From Vibrio zhanjiangensis (GTDB lineage: Bacteria > Pseudomonadota > Gammaproteobacteria > Enterobacterales > Vibrionaceae), in the NCBI RefSeq assembly GCF_030161235.1, contig NZ_BSPW01000091.1, forward strand, positions 1-60,948: 60,948 nucleotides of DNA. The letters run 5' to 3'. The stretch's first letter is position 1; the number at the start of each line of letters is the position of its first letter. The notes beneath the pieces are model-generated. The model had not been told where the DNA came from. It worked only from the letters and a program-made list of their open reading frames with translations, and did no database searches. The position numbers and the translations under genes were made by a program. Shown in pieces: positions 8,849-18,450 of the stretch.

Positions 8849-9325
8849 TTGGAAAAGCACGAAGAGGTTCTTATATCGATACGACAGATAATCCGCGCTA
8901 TCGATCTGCACTCGAAAAGACTGAGTAAAGAGTCTGGTTTAACCGGACCACAATTGATTTTAATGCGCTCCATTAGAGAGCTTGGTGAAGTCACTATTCG
9001 CCAGCTTTCAAACCATACCAATATGAGTCAAGCAACAGCGACGACAATACTAGACCGTCTTGAACGTCACGAACTCGTCAAACGTGTTCGCAGCGAACAA
9101 GATAAGCGTAAAGTCCACGCGCATTTGACTGACAAAGGGAAAATGGTGTTAGAAAAGGCACCAATGCCACTTCAACAAAACTTTATCAATAAGTTTCAAA
9201 AACTTGAAGAGTGGGAGCAGTCTCTACTCTTATCGTCGGTACAACGAATCTCGTCGATGATGAATGCTGAAGATATCGATGTTGCCCCCGTTTTAGAGAT
9301 AGGAAGTATCACAACGCCTGAATGA
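8849..9325 (+). CDS. cosR: MarR-family regulator, CosR/EctR type
   Basis: The 158-residue winged-helix regulator starts at TTG 8849, behind GAAGGA with a six-base spacer, giving MEKHEEVLISIRQIIRAID. The DNA-binding region is VTIRQLSNHTNMSQATATT with wing RSEQDKRKVHAHLTDKG. The N-terminal stretch ISIRQIIRAIDLHSKRLSKESGLTGPQL is the pattern of CosR/EctR proteins that repress ectoine synthesis and betaine uptake genes at low salinity. Its position divergent from a BCCT carrier is the arrangement known for vibrio cosR. The name rests on family resemblance and context. Confidence 0.78.
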   Translation: MEKHEEVLISIRQIIRAIDLHSKRLSKESGLTGPQLILMRSIRELGEVTIRQLSNHTNMSQATATTILDRLERHELVKRVRSEQDKRKVHAHLTDKGKMVLEKAPMPLQQNFINKFQKLEEWEQSLLLSSVQRISSMMNAEDIDVAPVLEIGSITTPE

Positions 9326-9403
9326 CTCCGGCTGGCAAAATTGATTTAGTCCCACTTTAGGGTTACGTTTTATACAAGGTGAAACGTTCACTCTAAGGAT
9401 TTT

Positions 9404-10447
9404 ATGGATAAAAATCACAGGCCTCAGTCTGAGCATACCGACGCTATTCTCGACATTCGAAGACAAAAGCAAGTACTGAAGTTTGTTGCCGCCACAACCT
9501 TGATATTTTTTGTGCCAATTGGGATCAACAATATTCTGATTGGTGAAACCATGCTGGGCGCTCTGCTGCTCACGTTTGAAATCACTCTACTTCTCGATGT
9601 CACCGCGATTGTGTATAAGCGCAAAGGTTTCTTTGGTCATACCCTCCCTCTCATTCTACTCGTCAGCTCAATTATATTGGCCATTCACATTTTTGGCACT
9701 CTGGCTACGTACTGGGTCTTCCCTATCATAATAAGCGTGGTGTTCTTGTTACCATCAAAACTCGCACTAAGTGCTAACGTCACCCTTTTGGTTGGCTGCA
9801 CGCTAGCGGCGTTTCCGCATCAACATATAGCGTCTACTTCCCGATATGCTTTTTCATTGCTTGCAACGGCCGTCATCGCTCATGTGATTGTTCAAGCCAT
9901 AAAACGGCTGCAGAAAGAGCTTCGTTACCTTTCAGAGCGGGATAGTATGACTGGCGCTCTCAACAGACATGAACTTCAAAACTATCTCGATCACGTAACG
10001 ACTTCCTATTCAACGTCATCCGTTGCCGTCATCGATATCGACAAGTTCAAAAACATCAATGATCAGTACGGACATGATGTAGGCGATAAAGTCATTAAAC
10101 AAGTCGTCGGTATTTTATATCGTCATATGGACGAATCGGATCTTCTGTTTAGATTAGGTGGCGATGAATTTTTATTGCTCTTTCCAAATAAAGATCAAGT
10201 TGAAGCAAAAAATGCCATGATGTACATCAGCCAGAATGTTAGACAAAGCGAGTATCCTGAAGGTGCAACGGTAACCATCAGTTCTGGGATTGCTGAGTTT
10301 CTTGCCACAGAAAGCACAGAAAATTGGGTCAAACGTGCTGACCTTGCTCTCTACCAATCCAAACACAATGGCAGAGACAAAGTGTCACTCTTTAATGGAC
10401 CTATTCCATCATACAAACAAAAAGAAACCTCGCGCTTTCTTACTTAG
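9404..10447 (+). CDS. Membrane-bound diguanylate cyclase (GGDEF)
   Basis: The 347-residue protein has about six transmembrane segments in residues 25-165, followed by a short linker and a GGDEF domain (about 180-335). The active-site motif is an intact RLGGDEFLLLF near residue 249, and the preceding DIDKFKNINDQYGHDVGD motif is also intact. It is therefore expected to make cyclic di-GMP from two GTP. The four residues in the inhibitory-site position (DESD) do not fit RxxD, so product inhibition through the canonical I-site is not expected. The membrane part has no recognised sensor name here. Confidence 0.9.
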   Translation: MDKNHRPQSEHTDAILDIRRQKQVLKFVAATTLIFFVPIGINNILIGETMLGALLLTFEITLLLDVTAIVYKRKGFFGHTLPLILLVSSIILAIHIFGTLATYWVFPIIISVVFLLPSKLALSANVTLLVGCTLAAFPHQHIASTSRYAFSLLATAVIAHVIVQAIKRLQKELRYLSERDSMTGALNRHELQNYLDHVTTSYSTSSVAVIDIDKFKNINDQYGHDVGDKVIKQVVGILYRHMDESDLLFRLGGDEFLLLFPNKDQVEAKNAMMYISQNVRQSEYPEGATVTISSGIAEFLATESTENWVKRADLALYQSKHNGRDKVSLFNGPIPSYKQKETSRFLT

Positions 10448-10566
10448 ACTCAAGAAATATTTATTTGGCCCTTTATATTATAAATCTCCAATAATGATTG
10501 CAGTTTTATTCACAAGGTATAGGATCGCAATGAAATCTATTGTACCTCCTAAGCTTGGAAATAAAT

Positions 10567-10875
10567 GTGAAAACACCCTGTATTGCGGCATGCAAAAACA
10601 ATGGCGGTATCTGTAATGGTTGTCATAGAACCATAGATGAAATTGTAAATTGGAAAGAATTTTCGGACTTGAAGAGAGAAGAGATCATCAATACAGTAGC
10701 CGGCCATCTCTGTGACCACCTTTGCCCAGCTTGTCATGAGCCTGCAACCTGTGATATCAGTCAAGGCAAAGAGTCATGTTGGTGTTTCTCAGTTGAGGAA
10801 CGCATTCACCCTAGCAATGTATCTAACGATTTATGCTTGTGTAGAAAATGCCTGAACAACCTTGAAATCGCATAA
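10567..10875 (+). CDS. DUF1289 and cysteine-rich CWC domain protein
   Basis: The protein has about 102 residues if it starts at GTG 10567 behind GGA; a longer frame begins at 10540. The first half is a DUF1289-type Cys motif (KTPCIAACKNNGGICNGCHRT). The second half is a CWC-type motif (CPACHEPATCDISQGKESCWC, then CLCRKC). About fourteen cysteines suggest two small metal-binding knuckles, probably zinc. It stands alone between a GGDEF gene and an MFS exporter. Function is unknown. A stand-alone DUF1289 protein occurs at 47912-48106. Confidence 0.75.
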   Translation: MKTPCIAACKNNGGICNGCHRTIDEIVNWKEFSDLKREEIINTVAGHLCDHLCPACHEPATCDISQGKESCWCFSVEERIHPSNVSNDLCLCRKCLNNLEIA

Positions 10876-11086
10876 TACACACATTTAACAACAGGTCAGT
10901 ATTTCGATTAGATTTTCTAATCTAACCGATAGAATTTTATCTTGCTCAAAATCACAATTCTGTTTGCAAAATCACCAGCTCATCTCTAACATCCATGCCA
11001 ACAATGCTCAGAGGTTCATATTTTATCGAGCATTACTGTATAAATTGTATTTATATCATTTACTTATAAGCTTGTTGTTAATTGAA

Positions 11087-12292
11087 ATGCACGCATCATA
11101 TAAAGTTATTAAATTGACATTTTTCATCGCTCTGCTGGCGGCAGTTGGTCAGATGACACAAACAATGTACGTACCATCAATTGGCTATATGGCAAATGAA
11201 TTTCTTACCTCTCCTTCAACGCTACAAGCTGTCATGGCCTGCTATCTTATCCCCTATGGCCTTTCACAATTTGTATATGGCCCTCTTTCTGATCGCTTAG
11301 GTCGTAAGCCAATTATAATAATCGGTCTTTGTATCTACATACTTGGTAGCTTAATCGCTTTATTTGCTGATAGTTTTGAACTTTTTCTCACGGGTAGCTT
11401 TATTCAAGGACTTGGCATTGGAAGTGGGGGCGCAATGTGCCGAACACTTTCACGAGATGTGTTTTCTGGTACTGACCTTCACAGAGTTAACAGCTTAATC
11501 AGCATGTGCATCATTTTTTCTCCGCTGTTAGCTCCCGTGCTCGGAGGTTATTTGACAGAAAGTTTTGGATGGCGTTCAAGCTACTGGTTTTTGTCTTTAT
11601 TTAGTATCGTGGTGCTGGTTGCTATATTGACTCGGTTTGATGAAACACTGCCACCATCTAAGCGTCGGAATGAAGCGGTTTTACACAGTTATCGTTACGT
11701 ATTATCCAACAGAAAGTTTCAAGGTTATCTACTCTGCCTTGTCGCGACTTTTTCTGGTGTTGCCATTTTTGAAGCGGCGGCAGGCGTCCTTCTTGGTGGC
11801 GTGCTTAAGCTCAGTGCAACCTATGTGAGCATGTTATTTGTCATACCCATCCCAGGTTATCTCATCGGTGCAGCCATATCTGGTGTGATCGCCAGTAAGA
11901 AAAATGAGAAATCCGCATTGCAAATCGGACTGATTGCGATTGTGGTTGGCTCTTTGATCATACTTGTTCCTGGAATACTCGGATTAACGGATACTTTGAC
12001 CCTTGTTGGCGGCGCAACTATCTACTTTCTCGGATCGGGTATTTTATTTCCGGCTGCAACAACCGGCGCCCTTTCTCCTTTCCCATATCATGCGGGTACT
12101 GGCGGTGCTTTGCTAGGCGGCATTCAAAATTTGGGGGCTGGCCTTGCGACGCTTTTCGCCTCTCTAATACCTTCTCCTAACCAAATGCCCCTTGGTGCTC
12201 TGATGCTTTTAATGTCAATACTGGCCATCTTCGGCTTGCTACGAGGACGGAGTAAACACAACCCATCCAGCGAAAGTCCACTTACCGCTTAG
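11087..12292 (+). CDS. MFS drug-efflux transporter (Bcr/CflA, EmrD-like)
   Basis: The inner-membrane proton antiporter has about 401 residues and 12 transmembrane segments. The start was placed at the Met beginning MHASYKVIKLTFF, because the opening LLAAVGQMTQTMYVPSIGYMA matches the first helix of EmrD-like proteins. The frame stays open to an ATG at 10964, so the start is uncertain. The motif A loop GPLSDRLGRKPIIIIG is present between helices 2 and 3. It probably exports hydrophobic toxic compounds; the substrate is unknown. Confidence 0.85.
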   Translation: MHASYKVIKLTFFIALLAAVGQMTQTMYVPSIGYMANEFLTSPSTLQAVMACYLIPYGLSQFVYGPLSDRLGRKPIIIIGLCIYILGSLIALFADSFELFLTGSFIQGLGIGSGGAMCRTLSRDVFSGTDLHRVNSLISMCIIFSPLLAPVLGGYLTESFGWRSSYWFLSLFSIVVLVAILTRFDETLPPSKRRNEAVLHSYRYVLSNRKFQGYLLCLVATFSGVAIFEAAAGVLLGGVLKLSATYVSMLFVIPIPGYLIGAAISGVIASKKNEKSALQIGLIAIVVGSLIILVPGILGLTDTLTLVGGATIYFLGSGILFPAATTGALSPFPYHAGTGGALLGGIQNLGAGLATLFASLIPSPNQMPLGALMLLMSILAIFGLLRGRSKHNPSSESPLTA

Positions 12293-12324
12293 ATAAGATG
12301 TGGATGTAAAGCAGGTACTATTGA

Positions 12325-13770
12325 TCACCACTTTTTCATCACACGGCCAACCCAATTAGGGTGGTAAGCCCAGCAATGATCAAACAATGACATTAATGCT
12401 GGATTACCGTATTTGGATAGACTAATGGCATGAAACCGATTGTGATTTTTCTTTAATCGCTCAACTTGTTGTTGCAATAGTTCAGATTGCTTGGGAGCGA
12501 TAAAGTCTGAAATAACAACCATATCAGCATTTTTATATCTTTCACTACTCATTAAGTCGATGGACTTCATCAGTACGGGCTCAAGATCCGTGCCTCCATG
12601 AAAACTGTAAGTCAAAAAATCACTAGCCTCTCTTAGACCATCTTGGCGAGTTAATTGATACGTGATCTGCTCAGTGGAGAATAAAATCACAAAGCAATCT
12701 CGGTCCTCAGCCAGCGCAATCTGCATCAAAGCATAAGCCATTGCCTTAGCACACAGCTCTGGAAAACCACTCATAGAGCCAGAAGAGTCAACACATACGA
12801 TAAATGGGCCTTTTTCCACATCGGCTTGCATGTTATCAGGTCGGTGGGCTTTGACTTTGCGTAAAGTGCGTGATTTGCCTTGCATTCGATAATTCATCAA
12901 CCGCTTGTCTATCAGGTGCTTATAGAATACAACTTCCAACTCAGGATAAGCCAAGAACAAAGCTTCATTAGGCAGAAGCTTGTTGAGATCGTCACTTTCA
13001 TGGATACCAACAATATCATCGGTCGCTTCATCCGATTTTTCTTCGACCATCTGAATGTCTTCTGTAGGCGCTTGATTGAGATCAGGATCGTTAACCTCAC
13101 TCGCCATACGACCTAGTTGCTCAGCAATATCTTGTAAACCTTGGTTTTTCTTCAAAAATTCCGCATGACGTTTCATGGCTGATAAGTCGGTTCTACTCAA
13201 TTTGGCAGCGGCCATATCCCATAACCGACCAAGGCTATTCTCGTCACCTTCTTCTGTCACCCCACTCATGTTTTTCATGGTTTCCATGCGTTGATAAAGA
13301 TCTTGAAGGAGCTTTTCTTTACTTGCTTCCAGTTCAGATACCTGAGCTTGACGGATTGCATCGGACAAACTTTGGTACCATTGATCGCAAAAGTAATGAG
13401 GAAACATGGGATTATAGAGTCCCTTGTTCTTATCAATTAATCGACGGGCTTTGAGATAAAAAGCGGAGTGCCATTCAAGCTGTTTTATCACGTCTGGAAT
13501 TCGTTCGAAAAACGTTTTTTCATCCCAATAAATAACCTCCTGGTATAACGCAAGCTCCTGCTGAAATCTTTCCGTTTCACACACATTAGTGATGCGCTTT
13601 TTAACACTGCCTCGCCATTTGAGAAGGTGATTTTTGACTTTAACTCTCATTCCCCTACTTTCTGTTAATGTCATCACCTGAGAGCGAGCCAATAAGTCGT
13701 TTACGGCAGAATCAATAATTCCAGAGTCTGCAATCATCAAAACTAAATTTAGGCCATCAGCTCCCAACAT
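12325..13770 (-). CDS. viaA: ViaA, VWA-domain partner of RavA
   Basis: The protein has about 481 residues. An N-terminal helical region is followed by a C-terminal von Willebrand A domain whose MIDAS motif is FIVCVDSSGSMSG. Further MIDAS residues appear in SFHGGTDLEPVL and VVISDFIAP. It stimulates the AAA+ ATPase RavA, encoded just upstream, and the pair has been linked to iron-sulfur and respiratory complexes in E. coli. The start was set at ATG 13770 (AGG, eight-base spacer); a GTG at 13779 is possible. The gap to ravA is under 15 bases, so they form one operon. Confidence 0.92.
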   Translation of the reverse strand: MLGADGLNLVLMIADSGIIDSAVNDLLARSQVMTLTESRGMRVKVKNHLLKWRGSVKKRITNVCETERFQQELALYQEVIYWDEKTFFERIPDVIKQLEWHSAFYLKARRLIDKNKGLYNPMFPHYFCDQWYQSLSDAIRQAQVSELEASKEKLLQDLYQRMETMKNMSGVTEEGDENSLGRLWDMAAAKLSRTDLSAMKRHAEFLKKNQGLQDIAEQLGRMASEVNDPDLNQAPTEDIQMVEEKSDEATDDIVGIHESDDLNKLLPNEALFLAYPELEVVFYKHLIDKRLMNYRMQGKSRTLRKVKAHRPDNMQADVEKGPFIVCVDSSGSMSGFPELCAKAMAYALMQIALAEDRDCFVILFSTEQITYQLTRQDGLREASDFLTYSFHGGTDLEPVLMKSIDLMSSERYKNADMVVISDFIAPKQSELLQQQVERLKKNHNRFHAISLSKYGNPALMSLFDHCWAYHPNWVGRVMKKW

Positions 13771-13782
13771 ATTCTGCACCTA

Positions 13783-15441
13783 TCATGAGAAAAACTGATT
13801 CAGTTGTCTAAAGCGCATCACAGTGCGTTCACACTCAGTTTTTGTCGCTTCAAGTGTTTGCTGAATGGTTTGAAGGCTGGCTTCCATCGCTCTAGGTAAA
13901 TCTTGGTCGACAAAACTATGCGGTAACGCCCCGTGAAAGTCTGAACGAACTTTAAGTAAATGATGCTCAGCTTGGGTTAGTTTCTCTAACGCCTGTTCAG
14001 ACTTGGTTAACCAAGCTTGGTATAAGGTGTCATCTAGTCCCTTTTTGGTCACAACAGATACCAATACTGCTCGATTCGCAATGTCCTTAATCACCAAGTT
14101 ATTGGCAGCATCAACATCAAATCTGATTCGACACAAGTTGGTGTTTTTATTGACGTACCCATACACATCCCCATGCCCTTCTCTGATCGCTTTTTCTAGC
14201 TCAGCTTTAGGTACATAAACCCAGCGACTATCGCCTTTTTCAGACTCAGAAACCGATAGATTACTTTGCAGTAGGACCAATTTAACTAGGCCAGCAGCAT
14301 TGCCTACCTTATAAAGTTTTGCCTCTGATATGTTATAACTGAGGATGTGTTTTTTTCGAATACCCGCCGTCGACTCGGTTGACAATATCATTCCGAACTC
14401 CGACTCCAATTCACCCTGAACCTCGGCCAATTCTTCCCGACATGACATAACCTGCTGCTCAACATCTTGCTGATCAAACGCATAAGTGAGAGCAAACTGC
14501 TTGATAACGCTTTGGACTGTCTCTCGCGATTCTGGGCTGTTCCATAAACAATCTTGAAGCAGTAATAAGTCCAGTGGATTGACTTCATCACGACCATTAA
14601 AATAAGCACTTGCTTTGAGCAATTTCGCTGACTTTTTCCAACGTCTATCTGAGATGTACATTTCAGTTTCATCAACTAAATGACCATGAGTAGCCGATTC
14701 TTCTAGCATCTGCTTCAGCTTATACAACTTTTCGAACGTCGTGTCGCTCAATTCAAGTTGTTCGAGTTCCGATTGCCATTGGTGATATTCTTGCTCTGTA
14801 ATCGCTAACCCTTCAGGTATGACGGCTTCCTGTTTGGTTCCCACCATCAACATTGATTTGAAATTTTGCTTATTCTGAATCCTATTAACAAAAATACGTA
14901 CTAACATCCGGTCGTACAAAGCTTCTAGGCCACTGTCTTCATCTGGTAATTCATTCGATGCTGATACGAGCAAGCGCATAGGGACCTTAGCGATGTCACT
15001 GCCGTTTTTAAAGGTTTTCTCGTTTACCACAGTCAATAAGGTATTTAAGATAGCAGGACCCGCTTTCCAAATTTCATCAAGAAATACCACTTCGGCAGTA
15101 GGCAAATACCCTTCAGTCAAACGAACATAACGGCCATTGTCCTTAAGTTCTTGAATACTAAGTGGTCCGAACACTTCTTCAGGGGTTGAAAAGCGTGTCA
15201 TTAAGTATTCAAAATAAGAGGCATTATCAAATGCTTGGATTAATCTTTTCGCTATCAAGCTTTTAGCGATCCCAGGAGGACCGAGTAAAAAAACGCTTTC
15301 GCCAGCGAGCGCAGCAAGCAGACACATTTTTATTGTATCCTCACGCTCATAAACACCATCAGATAGAGCTTGAGCAAGCTTGTTAATACGCTCAGAAAGT
15401 AGAGCTTTTTGTGAGTGGGACACTCTAGTAGGGCTAATCAT
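13783..15441 (-). CDS. ravA: RavA, MoxR-family AAA+ ATPase
   Basis: This 552-residue cytoplasmic ATPase has Walker A FLLGPPGIAKSLIAKRL near residue 55, Walker B VVFLDEIWKA and sensor 1 LLVSASNELPDEDSG. After the AAA+ module comes a long C-terminal region with a beta-rich insert, as in E. coli RavA. There it also binds the lysine decarboxylase LdcI and ppGpp signalling is involved; no ldc gene is nearby here. A good ribosome binding site (AGGAG) precedes ATG 15441. It is cotranscribed with viaA. Confidence 0.93.
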   Translation of the reverse strand: MISPTRVSHSQKALLSERINKLAQALSDGVYEREDTIKMCLLAALAGESVFLLGPPGIAKSLIAKRLIQAFDNASYFEYLMTRFSTPEEVFGPLSIQELKDNGRYVRLTEGYLPTAEVVFLDEIWKAGPAILNTLLTVVNEKTFKNGSDIAKVPMRLLVSASNELPDEDSGLEALYDRMLVRIFVNRIQNKQNFKSMLMVGTKQEAVIPEGLAITEQEYHQWQSELEQLELSDTTFEKLYKLKQMLEESATHGHLVDETEMYISDRRWKKSAKLLKASAYFNGRDEVNPLDLLLLQDCLWNSPESRETVQSVIKQFALTYAFDQQDVEQQVMSCREELAEVQGELESEFGMILSTESTAGIRKKHILSYNISEAKLYKVGNAAGLVKLVLLQSNLSVSESEKGDSRWVYVPKAELEKAIREGHGDVYGYVNKNTNLCRIRFDVDAANNLVIKDIANRAVLVSVVTKKGLDDTLYQAWLTKSEQALEKLTQAEHHLLKVRSDFHGALPHSFVDQDLPRAMEASLQTIQQTLEATKTECERTVMRFRQLNQFFS

Positions 15442-15711
15442 AGTGTGCTCCTAAGTATTAACTAGCATGTGCAATCTGCATAGCTTTATACATATGTTAT
15501 AACTCTGTTACAAGTGGATTTTTTTGTTTTGATCGCTCTTTATATCAGAAGCAATTTTTACGTAACGCTTTGAAAACTATGATTTCAAAATTGAGACGCA
15601 AATCACTGTAACAGTGTCTAAGGTTTGAGACATAATGTCGAATAACCTTTTTTTAATCAGATGTTGGATTTTATTATCACATCTTAAATAGTGACTAACT
15701 TATAAATTAAT

Positions 15712-16236
15712 ATGGACTCTGCTTTGAAAATTCTCCACACTTGGAAAGGCATTTCCCTCCAAGAGCTAAAGACCACGCTACCCAACGGTACTGTCATTAC
15801 CCACACAACGATCTCTCATCCAGGCGCTGCAGTCATACTACCAATTCTTTCCAATGGCTATATTGTCATGGTGCATCAATATCGGCCATCACTAAAAAAA
15901 TGGCTGCTAGAGCTACCAGCTGGGACCATTGAGAACAACGAGCCAGTCGAGCTTTGTGCAGTAAGAGAACTAGCAGAAGAAACTGGATACCATGCAGAAA
16001 CTATGATATCTCTGGGAGAAGTGACACCTTTGGCAGGCTTTTGTGATGAAATTCAACATCTATTCATTGCCACAGGGTTGTCACAAACTCATCAGCTTAT
16101 GTGCGATGATGACGAAGTGATAGAGGTCGTTTGTTTTCCTTATTCAGAAATAGAGCAAAAGATTATTGACGGTGACATTACCGACGCTAAAACTATCGCG
16201 TGCCTGAGCAAAGCGAAATTATGTGGATATATATAG
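15712..16236 (+). CDS. Nudix hydrolase, ADP-ribose pyrophosphatase-like
   Basis: The 174-residue protein has a complete Nudix box (GTIENNEPVELCAVRELAEE then TG), with the GX5EX7REUXEEXGU pattern. The upstream VHQYRPSLKKWLLELPAG is typical of the ADP-sugar pyrophosphatase group. It is expected to hydrolyse ADP-ribose or a related nucleoside diphosphate sugar. The stop lies ten bases before ltaE, so the two are likely cotranscribed. Confidence 0.88.
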   Translation: MDSALKILHTWKGISLQELKTTLPNGTVITHTTISHPGAAVILPILSNGYIVMVHQYRPSLKKWLLELPAGTIENNEPVELCAVRELAEETGYHAETMISLGEVTPLAGFCDEIQHLFIATGLSQTHQLMCDDDEVIEVVCFPYSEIEQKIIDGDITDAKTIACLSKAKLCGYI

Positions 16237-16246
16237 GAGAACATGC

Positions 16247-17254
16247 ATGGACTTCCGTTCGGATACCGTTACCCAACCGACTCAAACAATGCGACAAGCC
16301 ATGGCTAATGCTCCAGTTGGTGATGATGTCTATGGGGATGACCCTACGGTTAACGAATTAGAAACATGGGCAGCTGAGCGGCATGGATTTGAATCAGCCT
16401 TGTTTACAACATCAGGAACACAAGCTAACTTACTTGGACTCATGGCCCACTGCGAACGCGGAGATGAATATTTGTGCGGTCAGCAGGCTCACAACTACAA
16501 ATATGAGGCAGGTGGTGCTGCTGTATTGGGCTCAATTCAACCGCAACCCATTGAAAATAATCCCGATGGTACGCTTGATTTTGGCAAACTAGCCGCTGCT
16601 ATCAAACCAGATGATAGTCATTTCGCTCGGACACGTTTACTCAGTCTTGAAAACACCATCAATGGCAAGGTGTTACCACTCACCTATCTCGCTAAAGCAC
16701 GTGAATTTTGTGACGAAAATAAGCTTTCGCTGCATCTAGATGGTGCAAGAGCCTACAATGCAGCGGTCGCGCTCGATGTTGATATCAAAGAAATAGCGAA
16801 GCATTTTGACTCTATGACCGTATGTTTGTCAAAAGGACTTTGCGCACCCATTGGTTCAATTCTTATGGGCAGCAAGGACTTTATTACCAAAGCGCGCCGC
16901 TTACGTAAGATGGTAGGAGGAGGAATGAGGCAGGCCGGAATTCTCGCAGCTGCTGGTAAACTCGCCCTTACCGAGCAAGTTACCCAACTAGAAACGGATC
17001 ACGCCAACGCCAAGCTACTCGCCATCAAACTCAGCGAACTGCCTGGTGTTCATATCAATCCAGACTTTGTACAAACCAATATCGTTTTTGCCAAACTTGA
17101 TGCCCAAATCGACATTCACGGCATAGCCAAAAAGCTGAGTAATGATGGCATTATTATCAGCCCCGGTAACCCCATCAGGTTTGTGACTCATAAAGACGTA
17201 TCTGAGAGCGATATAAATTTTCTTGTAGAGAAATTAAAACTGTATCTCTCTTAA
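16247..17254 (+). CDS. ltaE: Low-specificity L-threonine aldolase
   Basis: The 335-residue PLP enzyme cleaves L-threonine or L-allo-threonine to glycine and acetaldehyde. The N-terminal MDFRSDTVTQPT, the LSLHLDGARAYNAAVAL motif and the PLP lysine in VCLSKGLCAPIGS are all present. The start is ATG 16247, with AGGAGA six bases upstream; an earlier in-frame ATG adds eight residues and overlaps the Nudix gene. A second route for threonine to glycine (kbl-tdh) is at 51.6-53.9 kb. Confidence 0.95.
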   Translation: MDFRSDTVTQPTQTMRQAMANAPVGDDVYGDDPTVNELETWAAERHGFESALFTTSGTQANLLGLMAHCERGDEYLCGQQAHNYKYEAGGAAVLGSIQPQPIENNPDGTLDFGKLAAAIKPDDSHFARTRLLSLENTINGKVLPLTYLAKAREFCDENKLSLHLDGARAYNAAVALDVDIKEIAKHFDSMTVCLSKGLCAPIGSILMGSKDFITKARRLRKMVGGGMRQAGILAAAGKLALTEQVTQLETDHANAKLLAIKLSELPGVHINPDFVQTNIVFAKLDAQIDIHGIAKKLSNDGIIISPGNPIRFVTHKDVSESDINFLVEKLKLYLS

Positions 17255-17264
17255 CCAAAGAAAA

Positions 17265-17302
17265 TAATTCACCCAAGACCAATAATCTGGGTGAATTAAA
17301 TT
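17265..17302. terminator. Hairpin between ltaE and the solute-binding protein
   Basis: AATTCACCCA pairs with TGGGTGAATT around a short loop. It lies between two convergent genes and could terminate ltaE; the T run is weak. Confidence 0.55.
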
Positions 17303-17344
17303 TCACAATAGGTAAACTCATCGAAATAAAATAAATACCCGACA

Positions 17345-18082
17345 CTAGTCATTCATTATTTCGTCATACCTTCCAGATTCTACTAGCTTAGAAAAACCGA
17401 TATTAAACTGTTCAACGAAATATTCACCGTATTCACAATTCTTAGAGATCAATACACTCCATTGCTGAGCATCAACATAATCTGGGTTATGTGTGATTAA
17501 TTTAGCTTCATCTTCGGAAAGTTCAGACGCTATCAGTGCATAACCCACTCGATGAGTTGCGATAACAAGATCGACACGATTTGCGATCAACTTTTTGAAG
17601 TTGTTACCTTCTTCAGCAATTCGGCGAACTTTGATAATGCCTTGTGCTTCAGCTTGCTGAAATTCTTGGGAATACTGATAACCCACTGTCGCACCTATCT
17701 CGTACTGGCTTAGGTCCTGCATGCTTGTCCACTCAATATGCCGACTCACAAGATGGAACAATACACGCTTTTCTTCGAGTACTGGTACCGTGTAAAAGAA
17801 TGATGCCTTGCGCTCGTCATTGGCAGACCAAATCACAGTCCCATCAAACTTGCCCTCCTGAGCCAGCAAATATGATCGTGCCCAAGGGTACCACCCCCAT
17901 ACCACTTCAATACCTTGAAGCCGAAATGACTCAGCAATGACTTGAGACGAAGGACCACCATTAGGAAGAGATTTGGACAAATATGGAGGCCACTCTCCAT
18001 TGGTAAGCTTGATGACATCAGGCGGCGTTGCCCAAGATATGGGTAAAAAAAACAATATACTTAGAAGAAAAAATCGTCGCAT
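17345..18082 (-). CDS. Periplasmic solute-binding protein family 3-like
   Basis: The 245-residue protein begins with a signal peptide (MRRFFLLSILFFLPISWA). The mature part matches the amino-acid-binding (SBP_bac_3) fold: LTNGEWPPYLSKSLPNGGPSS at the start, then GATVGYQYSQEF and a hinge segment RVDLVIATHRVGYAL. No permease or ATPase gene is adjacent. It may act as an orphan binding protein or sensor accessory, as is common in vibrios. The ligand is unknown. Confidence 0.8.
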   Translation of the reverse strand: MRRFFLLSILFFLPISWATPPDVIKLTNGEWPPYLSKSLPNGGPSSQVIAESFRLQGIEVVWGWYPWARSYLLAQEGKFDGTVIWSANDERKASFFYTVPVLEEKRVLFHLVSRHIEWTSMQDLSQYEIGATVGYQYSQEFQQAEAQGIIKVRRIAEEGNNFKKLIANRVDLVIATHRVGYALIASELSEDEAKLITHNPDYVDAQQWSVLISKNCEYGEYFVEQFNIGFSKLVESGRYDEIMND

Positions 18083-18450
18083 TTTAACCCAACTAGTATC
18101 ATTAACCAGAGATTGGTACGGTTATGACTTAACTATAGACTATCATTTATGGCTCCTACACTTGCCAAAGAACACACAAACCATAAACAAAAAAAATAGT
18201 TCTAAGACATAGAATATTTCTTATTAATCACTTGTTTCGTCAAATAGTTATTGCCGTTTTTGACAAAAACAACAAACCCCTTATTTAGTCTATATCTGAA
18301 AGTTCTAAAAAATACTAAAAGGTAAAACTCATCTAAAATAGGATTTTATTACGTCTAAAAAATGAATATAAAAGATAATTTTCAATCCGAAATATCGCTA
18401 TGCGTTTATCTGTCACCAACTCATAAGATAGGTTTGAAAAGGAAGAAGTT
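18083..18450. promoter_or_regulatory. Divergent region upstream of the chitinase
   Basis: About 370 AT-rich bases hold the divergent promoters of the solute-binding protein and the chitinase. A TTGACA at about 18259 could be a -35 box for the chitinase, but the matching -10 is weak. AGGAAG precedes the chitinase ATG by seven bases. No other gene was seen. Confidence 0.35.
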
